Shown here: positions 38,750 to 48,017 of the stretch, one piece after another
Layout: the number at the start of each line of letters is the position of its first letter
How positions within the stretch are numbered: position 1 is the first letter of the stretch
Origin: DATJKD01 sp963728295
Lineage (GTDB): Bacteria; Pseudomonadota; Gammaproteobacteria; Steroidobacterales; Steroidobacteraceae
Length of the DNA stretch: 64,000 bases
NCBI GenBank assembly: GCA_963728295.1
Contig: CAVSKB010000011.1
Span: forward strand, 744,001 to 808,000
Direction of reading: 5' to 3'
Translations under genes and position numbers: made by a program
The notes under the pieces: generated by a model
Databases searched by the model: none
Seen by the model: only the letters and a program-made list of their open reading frames with translations
What the model was told of the DNA's origin: nothing

Positions 38750-39445
38750 ATGACGGGCAAGCAGATCCTGATCGTCGAGGACGAGAAGCCGATCCGCGAC
38801 ATGATCGCCTTCGGTCTGCGTCGCGCGGGTTTCGAGGTGCGTGAGGCAGAGGACTGCGCAGCGGCGCGGGCGAGCATCGCGGATGCGCGGCCGGACCTGC
38901 TGCTGATCGACTGGATGCTGCCGGACCAGAGCGGCCTCGAGCTGACCCGTGCTGTGAAGCGCGGCAAGGACACCCAGGACCTGCCGATCATCATGCTGAC
39001 CGCGCGCGCCGACGAGCACGACAAGGTGTCCGGTCTCGAGGGTGGCGCCGACGACTACGTCACCAAGCCGTTCAGCCCGCGCGAGCTGCTGGCGCGCATC
39101 AACGCCGTGCTGCGGCGAAGCTCGCCGGGCGCCGCCGGGGAATCGCTCGAGGCGGGCGGCCTGGTCCTCGATCTGGCGAGCCACCGGGTGACGGTGGACG
39201 ATCAGAACGTCGCGCTCGGCCCCACCGAGTACCGGCTGCTGCAGTTCTTCATGGAGCACCCCGAGCGCGTCTATTCGCGCGGTCAGTTGCTCGACCGGGT
39301 GTGGGGCGGCAACGTCTACGTCGAGGAGCGCACGGTCGACGTGCACATCCGCCGGCTGCGTAAGGCGCTCGAACCGTCCGGTCGGGACGGTCTGGTGCAG
39401 ACCGTGCGGGGCTCGGGATACCGGTTCTCGACGCGGCCGGAGTAG
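38750..39445 (+). CDS. phoB: phosphate regulon response regulator PhoB
   Basis: 231 residues. The OmpR-class receiver has ILIVEDEKPIRD, LLLIDWMLPDQSG (phosphorylation Asp) and ADDYVTKPFSPREL. The C-terminal winged helix (GPTEYRLLQFFMEHPERVYS, VDVHIRRLRKALEP) binds Pho boxes. Start ATG 38750 is preceded by GAGAGGG. It is followed 23 bases later by phoR. Clustering with pst genes and porin, and three matching boxes in this window, make the assignment firm. Confidence 0.95.
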   Translation: MTGKQILIVEDEKPIRDMIAFGLRRAGFEVREAEDCAAARASIADARPDLLLIDWMLPDQSGLELTRAVKRGKDTQDLPIIMLTARADEHDKVSGLEGGADDYVTKPFSPRELLARINAVLRRSSPGAAGESLEAGGLVLDLASHRVTVDDQNVALGPTEYRLLQFFMEHPERVYSRGQLLDRVWGGNVYVEERTVDVHIRRLRKALEPSGRDGLVQTVRGSGYRFSTRPE

Positions 39446-39468
39446 GCGCGCTCGCGCCCCGACACCCG

Positions 39469-40780
39469 GTGTCCAAGCCCGCCTGGCAGTTCATCGTCGC
39501 AAGTCTCGCGCTGCTCGCGGTGGCCCTGCTCATCGGCCTGATCGCGGGGCGGCCTCTCACCTTCGTCGCGGTCGCGCTCGGGTTGATGCTCCTCCGGCAC
39601 GGTATCAATCTTCTGCGCTTCGACCGCTGGCTGCGCTCGCGCGCCACGCGACCCGCGCCGCACTTCGGCGGCCTGTGGGGCGAGGTCGTCGCGATCGTCG
39701 ACCGGCTGTACCGGCGCAAGGTGTATCACAAGCGTCGCACGCTCGCGCTGCTGCGCGAGTTCCGCCGCATGACGACCGCGATGCCGGACGGCGCGGTCCT
39801 GCTCGGCCCCAACCGCGAGATACTCTGGTTCAACCGCGCCGCGAGCCGCTGGCTGGATCTCAAGCGCAAGGTGGACTATGGCCTGCGGATCGACAACCTG
39901 GTGCGGGTTCCGGATTTCGTCGAATACCTCGATCGCGAAGGTGAGGGGATACCGCCGCGCATCCGGTTTACGAAGAACGGGGAGCTGTGGCTGTCCTTCC
40001 GGCTGGTGACCACCAATCCGACCGGTCCGCAGCTGCTGCTGGTGCGCGACGTGACGACCGAGGCGCGGCTCGATTCGATGCGCAAGGACTTCGTCGCGAA
40101 CGCGTCTCACGAGCTGCGCTCACCGCTCACCGTGGTGAGCGGCTATCTCGATGCCCTCGCCGAGGACACGGCGCTCGACTCTGCCTGGCGAGGCCCGGTC
40201 GCAGGAAATGCGCCGCCAGTCCGAGCGCATGGGTCGCATCGTCCACGATCTGCTGGAGCTCTCACGCCTGGAGGCATCCGGAAGCGAAGCCGACCGCGTG
40301 CCGGTCGACGTCAGCGGGATGCTCGCGCTGCTGCGCAAGGAGATCATCGCGCGGCCCGAGCCCACGCCGGAGGTCTTCATCACGCTCGACACCGACGCGA
40401 TGCTCCTGGGCTCGGAGGCCGAGCTGCATTCGATCTTCTCGAACCTCCTGACCAACGCCGCGAAGTACACGCCCGCCGACGGACGCATCGACGTGCGCTG
40501 GTGGCTCGACGAGCGCGGCGCGAACGTCGAGTTTCGCGACACCGGGATCGGGATCGCGGCCGAGCATCTGCCGCGCCTGACCGAGCGCTTCTACCGTGTC
40601 GATGCCGGCCGTTCGCGCAAGCTCGGCGGGTCCGGGCTCGGTCTCGCCATCGTCAAGCACGCGCTGCAGCGTCATGGCGGCCGGCTCGAGGTGACGAGCG
40701 TCGAAGGGAAGGGCAGCAGCTTCATCTGCCGGTTTCCGGCGAGCCGCATTTCGCCTCGTGAACTGCTGGCCCGCGCCTGA
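39469..40780 (+). CDS. phoR: phosphate regulon sensor kinase PhoR, frameshifted
   Basis: About 436 residues after removing an extra G near 40197. One or two N-terminal TM helices (FIVASLALLAVALLIGLIAG, LTFVAVALGLMLL) are followed by a basic stretch, a PAS domain (AMPDGAVLLGPNREILWFN) and the H-box DFVANASHELRSPLTVVSGY. N, G1 and G2 boxes are NLLTNAAKYTP, DTGIGI and GSGLGLAIVKHAL. This is the PhoR arrangement: short membrane anchor with no large periplasmic sensor, reporting Pst transport state through PhoU. GTG start at 39469. Confidence 0.9.
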
Positions 40781-40827
40781 CGCAATCGCGCCGGGGCAAC
40801 CGTCGATGTCGCAATCCGGACATCGCC

Positions 40828-40861
40828 GTGACACACAGCTGTAACAACACGCACATATAAA
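40828..40861 (+). promoter_or_regulatory. Pho box and -10 of the porin gene
   Basis: GTGACAC-N4-CTGTAAC is a somewhat degenerate 11-base repeat. TATAAA starts 28 bases after the first base, 84 bases upstream of the porin start. The geometry is identical to the phoB and pstS sites. Confidence 0.65.
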
Positions 40862-40944
40862 GCCTGCCGAGCGTGCGCGGGCCGCAAAGGGCGGCCGGCG
40901 CGCCGTGCCCACCGACTGCTTCGGCATCAAGCGAGGAGAACATC

Positions 40945-42330
40945 GTGAAAAACATCGTGCTGGCGACGGCTGTCGCTGCCGCTTTGTCCCTGGCTGGTCA
41001 GGAGGCCGGCGCCCAGTCGCGGACCGCCGCGTCCCGTTCCGATCTGGAGGCCGTGCAGACCCAGCTGCAGGCTCTCACGGAGCGGCTGAATCGTCTCGAG
41101 ACCGCCAACACGGAGCTCAAGGCCGAGAACGCCGAGCTCAAGTCGCTGGTCGACCGCCGCGATGCGGAGACCGATTACCTGAAGGCGCAGACGAAGGACT
41201 TGCGCGAGGAGACGGCGGTGGCCTCCAACGAGATCGCCAAGGTCAAGGGTGCCGACTGGGCGACCAAGGTCAAGGCCCGCGGCGATTTTCGCTACCGCCA
41301 CGAGGAAATCCACCGCGAGCGCACCGTCAGCACGGATGGGATCACGACCGTCGAGGATGCGGAGGATCGCTACCGGCATCGCATCCGCGCACGGTTCGGC
41401 ATCGACGCCCAGGTAAGCGATCATCTGAAGACGACCTTCGGGCTATCAACTGGCGAAAATAACGATCCGCGATCTTCGAACCAGAGCCTCGACGATAACG
41501 GCACGCGTAAGGCGATCGCTCTCGAGATGGCGTATGCCGACTGGAATTTCGCCCAGGGCGCAAATCTCGTTCTCGGTAAACAGCCGTATCCCTTCTACCG
41601 GCCTGGCCAGTCGCTGTTCTTCGACAATGATTTCAACCCCGAAGGCGGGGCGATCAAGTACGAGCGCGGGATCCTGTTCGGCAGCGGCTACGCGTGGTGG
41701 ATGAACGAGCAGCACAATGACAACCCGAGCGCCGAAGACGCCGACACCTACGTGTTTGGCGCGCAGCTCGGGCTAAAGATGCCGATCGGCGATGCGAGCA
41801 ATTTCGTCGCCTTCGGGCATTACTTCAACTGCAGTGGATGTCAGGGTCAGTCTCCGCTTTTCAACAACGTGGCGAACGGCAACACGACTTACCGGCTTGT
41901 TGCCCCGAATACCACGAACATCCTGGTCTTCGACTACGAAATCGGAGAGCTCGGCGCGGAGTTCAACTCGCAAGTCGGCAGCCTGCCGCTGCAGCTCTGG
42001 GCGAACTACGCGCAGAACATGGCCTCCGACGTCGAGGAGGATACAGCCTACAACGTCGGTGTCCGCCTCGGGCGCGCAAGTAATCCCAGGACCTGGGAGG
42101 CGGCCGCGATGTACCAGTCCATCGACAAGGACGCGTTGTTCGGCCAGTTTATCGACTCGGACTTCGGCAACGGCAACACCGATACCGAGGGCTGGGCGCT
42201 GCGCGGCGCCTATGCGCCGGTGCGCAACATCGCCGTCAACCTCACGTATTTCATCAACACCCTCAACAAGGACGTGGGCACCGAGCTGGACTACGACCGG
42301 CTGCAGCTCGATTTCAACTGGAAATACTGA
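40945..42330 (+). CDS. Pho-regulated outer-membrane porin
   Basis: 461 residues from GTG 40945, which has GAGGAGA just upstream. The signal peptide is KNIVLATAVAAALSLAG with cleavage near AGAQS. A coiled-coil trimerisation segment (about residues 30-90, LQALTERLNRLETANTELKA) is followed by a beta-barrel with alternating patterns (VKARGDFRYRHEEIHRER, RIRARFGIDAQVSDHLKTTF) ending in FNWKY, a C-terminal aromatic as in BamA substrates. It belongs to the putative porins with an N-terminal coiled coil. A Pho box and its place between phoR and phoU suggest phosphate or polyphosphate uptake, as OprP/OprO do in Pseudomonas, to which it is not clearly homologous. Confidence 0.8.
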   Translation: MKNIVLATAVAAALSLAGQEAGAQSRTAASRSDLEAVQTQLQALTERLNRLETANTELKAENAELKSLVDRRDAETDYLKAQTKDLREETAVASNEIAKVKGADWATKVKARGDFRYRHEEIHRERTVSTDGITTVEDAEDRYRHRIRARFGIDAQVSDHLKTTFGLSTGENNDPRSSNQSLDDNGTRKAIALEMAYADWNFAQGANLVLGKQPYPFYRPGQSLFFDNDFNPEGGAIKYERGILFGSGYAWWMNEQHNDNPSAEDADTYVFGAQLGLKMPIGDASNFVAFGHYFNCSGCQGQSPLFNNVANGNTTYRLVAPNTTNILVFDYEIGELGAEFNSQVGSLPLQLWANYAQNMASDVEEDTAYNVGVRLGRASNPRTWEAAAMYQSIDKDALFGQFIDSDFGNGNTDTEGWALRGAYAPVRNIAVNLTYFINTLNKDVGTELDYDRLQLDFNWKY

Positions 42331-42471
42331 CCTCGGCGCCGTCGGGGCGGGCCGGCGGCATCCTGTCCGGGCGGCTGCGTGGATCCCTGCGCAGCCACCC
42401 GAACCTTTTCCAGGCGTACTTGCTGCTGTAACCGGGCTCAGGTATACGGGCGGCACTGCGGAGCGCGATCC
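42331..42471. other. intergenic space between porin and phoU
   Basis: About 140 bases without a gene. No Pho box was found here, so phoU may be read through from the porin promoter. No convincing terminator is visible after the porin. Confidence 0.3.
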
Positions 42472-43215
42472 ATGGATACGGCCGACCTGTCCCACCACAT
42501 CCACAGCCGGTTCAACGCCGACCTCGAGGGCGTGCGAGCCAGCGTGCTGCAGATGGGCGGGCTGGTGGAAAAGCAGCTGCAGGACGGGACCCGCGCGCTG
42601 GTGAACGGGGACGGCGCGCTCGGCGAGCAGGTCGCGCAGCTCGATCGCCGCGTCAATGCGATGGAAGTCGCGATCGACGACGACTGCAACCGGATCCTGG
42701 CGACGCGAAACCCCGCCGCATCGGACCTGCGGCTGCTGGTCGCCATCATCAAGGCAATCACCGATCTCGAGCGCATCGGCGACGAGGCAGAAAAGCTGGG
42801 TCACATTGCGGCAAAGCTTGCGACGCTCGACCGGCCGCCGGACCGCTACCGCGAGATCAAGCACATGGGGGATGTGGTCGCGGGGATGGTGCACGGTGCG
42901 CTCGACGCCTTCGCGCGTCTCGATGTCGAGCTGGCGCTCGAGATTGCGCGGCGCGACCGGCTGGTCGATGAGGAGTACGAGGCGATCCAGCGTCAGTGCA
43001 TCACCTTCATGATGGAGGATCCGCGTACCATCCGCCGCGCGCTCGACGTGCTGTGGGTGGCGCGCGCACTCGAGCGGGTGGGTGATCACGCGAAGAACAT
43101 CTGCGAGTACGTGATCTACATGGTGCTCGGGAAGGACGTGCGGCACCTGGCGATCGAGGATGTGGAACAACAGCTCGCCACGGCGCTCGCGGCGCGGGCG
43201 GGCGGCGTGCGTTGA
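42472..43215 (+). CDS. phoU: phosphate signalling protein PhoU (first copy)
   Basis: 247 residues. It has two PhoU three-helix repeats, each with the metal-binding signature: DLERIGDEAEKLGH (about residue 100) and ALERVGDHAKNICEY (about residue 205). PhoU couples the Pst transporter to PhoR and restrains the Pho response. ATG 42472. A second, diverged PhoU is encoded at the end of the pst operon. The stop overlaps the dsbB start. Confidence 0.9.
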   Translation: MDTADLSHHIHSRFNADLEGVRASVLQMGGLVEKQLQDGTRALVNGDGALGEQVAQLDRRVNAMEVAIDDDCNRILATRNPAASDLRLLVAIIKAITDLERIGDEAEKLGHIAAKLATLDRPPDRYREIKHMGDVVAGMVHGALDAFARLDVELALEIARRDRLVDEEYEAIQRQCITFMMEDPRTIRRALDVLWVARALERVGDHAKNICEYVIYMVLGKDVRHLAIEDVEQQLATALAARAGGVR

Positions 43216-43715
43216 GGGTTGCATCCGGGGCCGGCGCTGCCAGGACGGGAAACCTCGTCGGATTCGCCGTCTGCGCCGCTCTGCTCGGATACGCGCTCTA
43301 CAGCCAGCACGCACTCGGCCTCGAGCCCTGTCCGCTCTGCATCCTGCAGCGAATCGCGGTTTTCGCGACGGGGCTCGCGTTCCTGGGCGCCGCCCTGCAT
43401 CGTGCCAGTCATAGGGCTGCCGTCGTCTGGGGCTCGATCATCGCGCTGGCTGCTGCCGTGGGCGCGGCGATCGCGGCGCGACATGTGTGGATCACCGCGC
43501 AGCCGCCGGGGACGGTGGCCGAGTGCGGTGCGAGCCTCGACTACATGCTCGAGGTGCTGCCGCTTCGGGAGGTGCTCGCCAAGGTCCTGACCGGTTCCGG
43601 CGAATGCGGCAAGGTCGACTGGCGCTTTCTTGGTCTCTCCATGCCCGCCTGGGTTCTCGTCTGGCTGCTCGCGCTTGGCGCCTGGGGTCTCTTCGTCAAC
43701 CTGCGGCGGCGGTAA
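43212..43715 (+). CDS. dsbB: disulfide bond formation protein DsbB
   Basis: 167 residues with four TM helices. The quinone-side pair is in EPCPLCILQRIAVF (CxxC), and the second periplasmic pair are the cysteines of VAECGASL and SGECGKVD. It reoxidises DsbA and passes electrons to ubiquinone. The start is TTG 43212, overlapping the phoU stop (TTGA). The 3' end overlaps the convergent dapE by 20 bases. Confidence 0.9.
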   Translation: MRVASGAGAARTGNLVGFAVCAALLGYALYSQHALGLEPCPLCILQRIAVFATGLAFLGAALHRASHRAAVVWGSIIALAAAVGAAIAARHVWITAQPPGTVAECGASLDYMLEVLPLREVLAKVLTGSGECGKVDWRFLGLSMPAWVLVWLLALGAWGLFVNLRRR

Positions 43716-44835
43716 GCGCGAGCTCCATCACGCGCTCGTAGATGCGGGCCAGAAGGTCGATGTCGGCGACGTTCACGTGTTCGTCCACCTTGTGGATCGT
43801 GGCATTGACCACGCCCAGTTCCACCACCTGGGCGCCGGTCGGCGCGATAAAGCGGCCGTCCGAGGTGCCGCCGGTGGTCGAGGTCGCAGCGGTCCGTCCG
43901 GTTACATCGCGTACCGCGCGCAGCACCAGATCCGTGAGCACGCCGGGAGCGGTCAGAAACGGCTGCCCCGAGACGAACCATTCGAGCGTGTAGTCGAGCC
44001 CGTGCCGGTCGAGGATCGCGATCACGGCGCGCTGCAGCGTCTCGACCGTCTGCACGGTGGAGAAGCGCAGGTTGAAGCGGAGCTTGAGCTCGCCGGGGAT
44101 CACGTTTGGCGCGCCCGTACCTGCGGCGATGTTCGAGACCTGGAAGCCGGTGGGCTGAAAGTATTCGTTGCCAGCGTCCCAGCGCACGGTGGCGAGCTCC
44201 GCCAGTGCCGGTGCAAAGCGATGCACCGGGTTGTCCGCGAGCTGCGGATAGGCGATGTGTCCCTGCGTGCCATGGATGGTCAGCCGGCCGGACAGCGAAC
44301 CGCGTCGCCCGACTTTGATCGTGTCCCCGAGGATCTCGTGGCTGCTCGGCTCACCGATGACGCACCAGTCGATGTGCTCGTTGCGCGACTCGAGCGTTTC
44401 GATGACACGTCTCGTGCCGTCGACCGACGGCCCTTCCTCGTCGCTGGTGAGCAGGAAGGCGAGCGTGCCGCGGTAATCGGGATGGCGGGCGACGAATCGC
44501 TCCGCCGCGACGACCATCGCCGAGAGACCGCTCTTCATGTCCGCCGCGCCTCGGCCATAGAGGCGACCGTCGCGGATCTGCGGTACGAAGGGATCGGAGG
44601 CCCAGTCTTCCCTGGGCCCTGCAGGGACGACGTCGGTGTGACCCGCGAAGCAGAGCATCGGTGCGGCGCGGCCACGCCGGGCCCAGAGGTTGTCCACGGG
44701 TCCGAAGGGCAGCCGCTCGTTGACGAAGCCGCTCGCCGCGAGCCGCTCACCAATCACGTCCAGACAGCCCTGGTCGTCCGGGCTCAACGAAGCGCGCCGC
44801 ATCAGTTCCAGGGTCAGTTCGAGGGCGGCTGACAT
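43696..44835 (-). CDS. dapE: succinyl-diaminopimelate desuccinylase
   Basis: 379 residues of the M20 metallopeptidase family. The dinuclear zinc ligands are in CFAGHTDVVPAG, GRGAADMKSG and LLTSDEEGPSVDG (catalytic Glu pair), with CVIGEPSS and GGTSDGRFIAPTGA towards the C-terminus, as in DapE rather than ArgE. It hydrolyses N-succinyl-LL-DAP to LL-DAP and succinate in lysine/peptidoglycan synthesis; dapD of the same pathway is at 50.3 kb. ATG 44835, divergent from pstS. Confidence 0.95.
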   Translation of the reverse strand: MSAALELTLELMRRASLSPDDQGCLDVIGERLAASGFVNERLPFGPVDNLWARRGRAAPMLCFAGHTDVVPAGPREDWASDPFVPQIRDGRLYGRGAADMKSGLSAMVVAAERFVARHPDYRGTLAFLLTSDEEGPSVDGTRRVIETLESRNEHIDWCVIGEPSSHEILGDTIKVGRRGSLSGRLTIHGTQGHIAYPQLADNPVHRFAPALAELATVRWDAGNEYFQPTGFQVSNIAAGTGAPNVIPGELKLRFNLRFSTVQTVETLQRAVIAILDRHGLDYTLEWFVSGQPFLTAPGVLTDLVLRAVRDVTGRTAATSTTGGTSDGRFIAPTGAQVVELGVVNATIHKVDEHVNVADIDLLARIYERVMELALTAAAG

Positions 44836-44924
44836 GAGGCTGACATGTTCCTCTGCTTGGTACGCGGCGATTGCACGCGGCCGGCGCTATATAGCGGAGC
44901 CCGCGACGGCTAACAAGCAGCTGC

Positions 44925-44958
44925 TTGTCACATGCCTGTCACGAACACCGTCCACACT
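44925..44958 (+). promoter_or_regulatory. Pho box and -10 of pstS
   Basis: TTGTCAC-N4-CTGTCAC is the best Pho box in the window. The putative -10 CACACT starts 28 bases after the first base, matching the other two sites. It is 58 bases upstream of the pstS start. Confidence 0.85.
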
Positions 44959-45015
44959 GCCCGCCGTGGTCAGGGCACGCGCCGCGTGGCGCCTATTCTT
45001 GAAGAGGGTAAGTCC

Positions 45016-46017
45016 ATGAAGCTGTGGTGGAATGTCGCGATGCCGGTGCTGGTCGCCGGACTGATGGCGGCGGGGGCGCCGACCCCGGCCAGCGCCCAGG
45101 GCGCTATCAAGATGGATGGCTCGAGCACCGTGTTCCCGATCGCGGAAGCGCTGGCCGAGGAATATCAGATCTCGAAACGCGGCAAGGTCAGAGTGACCGT
45201 CGGCATTGCCGGCACCGGTGGCGGATTCAAGAAGTTCTGCCGTGGCGAGACGGACATGTCGAACGCCTCGCGCCCCATCCTCAAGGAGGAAATGGAGGCC
45301 TGCCGCGCGGCTGGGATCAAGTACCTCGAGATACCAGTGGCCTTCGACGCGCTCACCGTCGTGGTCAATCCGCAGAACACCTGGGTCAAGACCATGACCG
45401 TCGCGGACCTGAAGAAGATGTGGGAGCCGGGCGCGCAGGGCCGCATCACGACCTGGAAGCAGGTCCGTGCCGAATATCCGGCGGAGCGGCTGATGCTGTT
45501 CGGCCCCGGTGCCGACTCCGGTACGTTCGATTACTTCACCGAGGCGGTCAACGGCAAGGCCAAGGCCAGCCGCGGCGACTACACGGCGAGCGAGGACGAC
45601 AATACGCTCGTGCAGGGTGTCGAGAACAACAAGGGCGCACTCGGATACTTCGGTTTCGCGTATTACGCCGCGCACAAGGACAAGTTGCGCGCGGTGTCGA
45701 TCGACGGCGGCAAGGGTGCCGTCGCCCCGAGCCTCGAGGCCGTCACGAAGGGCACCTACAACCCGCTGTCGCGGCCGCTGTTCGTGTACGTAAAGGAAGC
45801 GTCGCTCAAGCGCCCGGAGGTGAAGGAGTTCATCAAGTTCATGCTGACTGAAGGCGGCGCGCTCGTTGCCGAGGTCGGATATTTGCCGCTCCCCGACAAG
45901 GCGTACCAGCTCGCCTGGCAGCACGTGGAGGGCGGAAGCTGGGCTCGGTGTTCGGCGGCGTGCCCGGAAGTCGGCGTCACGATCGACGATCTGCTCGCCC
46001 GCGAAGGCAAGCTCTAA
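45016..46017 (+). CDS. pstS: phosphate ABC transporter substrate-binding protein PstS
   Basis: 333 residues. The signal peptide is MKLWWNVAMPVLVAGLMAAG, with cleavage near ASAQG. Phosphate-contacting segments are IKMDGSSTVFPIAEAL, GIAGTGGGFKKFCRGETDMS and LFGPGADSGTFDYFTEAVNG. It is a PstS of the long family that captures phosphate in the periplasm for PstCAB. ATG 45016 has AGAGGG upstream. Between about 45937 and 45966 two compensating indels replace an expected LGSVFGGVPE-like segment with a different run, and then the normal frame returns. Confidence 0.95.
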   Translation: MKLWWNVAMPVLVAGLMAAGAPTPASAQGAIKMDGSSTVFPIAEALAEEYQISKRGKVRVTVGIAGTGGGFKKFCRGETDMSNASRPILKEEMEACRAAGIKYLEIPVAFDALTVVVNPQNTWVKTMTVADLKKMWEPGAQGRITTWKQVRAEYPAERLMLFGPGADSGTFDYFTEAVNGKAKASRGDYTASEDDNTLVQGVENNKGALGYFGFAYYAAHKDKLRAVSIDGGKGAVAPSLEAVTKGTYNPLSRPLFVYVKEASLKRPEVKEFIKFMLTEGGALVAEVGYLPLPDKAYQLAWQHVEGGSWARCSAACPEVGVTIDDLLAREGKL

Positions 46018-46065
46018 GACACGCGCAATCGAGTCGCGCGAGCAGGGTCGAATTCGATCTCCTGC

Positions 46066-46082
46066 CGCGGTACATTACCGCG
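46066..46082 (+). other. hairpin between pstS and pstC
   Basis: CGCGGTA and TACCGCG form a seven-base stem with a three-base loop, no U-tract. In many pst operons such a structure after pstS keeps the binding protein's mRNA more abundant than that of the permease; here that is inference. Confidence 0.4.
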
Positions 46083-46156
46083 CCGCGTCGCAGGGAGGCG
46101 ACGTGGCGCATGGACCGGACCCCGCGAATCAAATGATCGAACCGGGTGAGCCATGA

Positions 46157-47083
46157 ATGCTGATCCCTGCCGCGCGTGTTGCAGGTGGATTCTCGTCGCT
46201 GCGGTATCGCAAGGGACGCGACCGCGTGGTGGAGCTCATCCTGCTGATGGCGGGTCTGGTGGCCGTCTTCACGACGATCGCGCATCGTCTGCATCCTCGT
46301 TTACGAGTCCTCGTCCTTCTTCCGTACCGTGTCCATCGGCGAGTTTCTCACCGACACGATGTGGACGCCGTTGTTCGCCGATGCGCGCTACGGAATCCTC
46401 CCGCTGGTGTCGGGCACGCTGACCACGACCATGGTCGCGCTGCTGGTGGCCGATCCCTGTGGGCACCACCATCGCGATCTATCTTTCGGAGTTCGCGCCG
46501 CATCGCCTCCGCGAGACCGTAAAGCCGATACTGGAGTTGCTCGGTGCCGTGCCAACCGTCGTATACGGCTACTTCGCGCTGCTCATGGTCACGCCACTGC
46601 TGCAGAAGCTGATACCGGGGCTGCCTGGTTTCAACATGCTGAGCGCGGGTCTCGTGATCGGGCTCATGATCGTGCCCTATGTCGCGACCGTGAGCGAGGA
46701 CGCGATGCGGGCGGTGCCGCGCTACATGCGCGAGGGCTCCTACGCGATGGGCGCGACACGGTTGCAGACGGCGCTGCGCGTCGTCGTGCCGGGTGCGTTG
46801 TCCGGGATCGCGGCCGCGTACATCCTCGGCATCTCGCGCGCGGTGGGCGAGACCATGGTGGTGGCGATCGCGGCGGGGATGCAGCCGCAATTGACGTTCG
46901 ATCCCAGGGAGCCGGCGGCGACGATTACCGCCTACATCGTCCAGGTCAGCCTCGGCGACCTGCCGCACGGCAGCATCGGCTATCAGAGCATCTTCGCCGC
47001 CGGGACTCGTCCTGATGCTGATAACGCTCGTGTTCAACGTGATCGGGTTCTTCCTGACACGCCGCTTCCGCGAGGCGTACTGA
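46157..47083 (+). CDS. pstC: phosphate ABC transporter permease PstC, frameshifted
   Basis: About 308 residues after removing extra bases near 46282, 46451 and 47003. Typical PstC stretches are VELILLMAGLVAVFTTIA, LPLVSGTLTTTMVALLVA, ELLGAVPTVVYGYFALLMV and the permease EAA-like loop REGSYAMGATRLQTALRVV with GISRAVGETMVVAIA. It is an inner-membrane subunit that pairs with PstA to form the phosphate channel. Its TGA overlaps the pstA ATG (TGATG). Confidence 0.9.
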
Positions 47084-48015
47084 TGGCCGCTGTCGCCCAG
47101 ATGACGCTCGAGGAGATCCGCGCGGGGCTCGGGTGGCGCAAGCAGCTCGACAAGTTGTTCGTGATCGTGGGGCTCCTGGTGCTGATCGCCTGTCTCGCGA
47201 TCCTGGCGATCCTGTTCCTCGACCTGGTGCGCGACGGCGCGAGCCGGTTCGGCTGGGACTTTTTCACGTCGTTCCCCTCGCGCAAGGCGGAGCGGGCCGG
47301 GATCCTGTCCGCGGCGGTCGGCACGTGCATGATCATGTTCGTTACGGCGCTGGTCGCGCTGCCGGTCGGCGTGGCCGCGGCGATCTATCTCGAGGAATAC
47401 GCGCCCAAGAACTGGTTCACGGGCATCATCGAGATCAACGTCACGAACCTCGCCGGCGTGCCGTCGATCGTCTATGGCCTGCTCGCGCTGGGGCTCTTCG
47501 TCTACCAGTTCGGCCTCGGGCAGAGCGTGCTGTCGGCAGGGCTCACCCTCGCGCTCCTGATACTGCCGATCGTCATCGTCGCGACGCGCGAATCGCTGCG
47601 CTCGGTGCCCAAGGCGATCCGCGAGGCCGCCTACGGACTTGGCGCGACGCGCTGGGAAGTCACGCGCGATCACGTGCTGCCGTATTCGACCGGCGGCATC
47701 CTGACAGGTCTGATACTCGGGCTATCGCGCGCAATCGGTGAAACTGCACCGATCATCACGATAGGCGCGCTGTCGTTCATCGCCTTCCTGCCGCCGTCGC
47801 CGGTATCCGGCGAGTTTCCGTTCCTGAACTTCGAATGGCTGCGCAGCGAGTTCACCGCGATGCCGATCCAGATGTTCAACTGGGTGTCGCGGCCCGATCA
47901 GGCATTTCAGGCGAATGCCGCTGCGGCCGGCGCGATCCTGCTCGGCATGACGCTGCTCATGAACGCGCTGGCGATCTGGATCCGCTACCGGTTCCGGAAG
48001 CGAATCAACTGGTGA
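47083..48015 (+). CDS. pstA: phosphate ABC transporter permease PstA
   Basis: 310 residues with six TM helices, intact. Landmarks are LDKLFVIVGLLVLIACLA (TM1), NLAGVPSIVYGLLALGLF, REAAYGLGATRWEVTRDHVL (cytoplasmic EAA loop that docks on PstB) and LGLSRAIGETAPIITIGAL. Second half of the phosphate channel. Start overlaps pstC, and pstB follows two bases after the stop. Confidence 0.95.
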   Translation: MAAVAQMTLEEIRAGLGWRKQLDKLFVIVGLLVLIACLAILAILFLDLVRDGASRFGWDFFTSFPSRKAERAGILSAAVGTCMIMFVTALVALPVGVAAAIYLEEYAPKNWFTGIIEINVTNLAGVPSIVYGLLALGLFVYQFGLGQSVLSAGLTLALLILPIVIVATRESLRSVPKAIREAAYGLGATRWEVTRDHVLPYSTGGILTGLILGLSRAIGETAPIITIGALSFIAFLPPSPVSGEFPFLNFEWLRSEFTAMPIQMFNWVSRPDQAFQANAAAAGAILLGMTLLMNALAIWIRYRFRKRINW

Positions 48016-48017
48016 CC

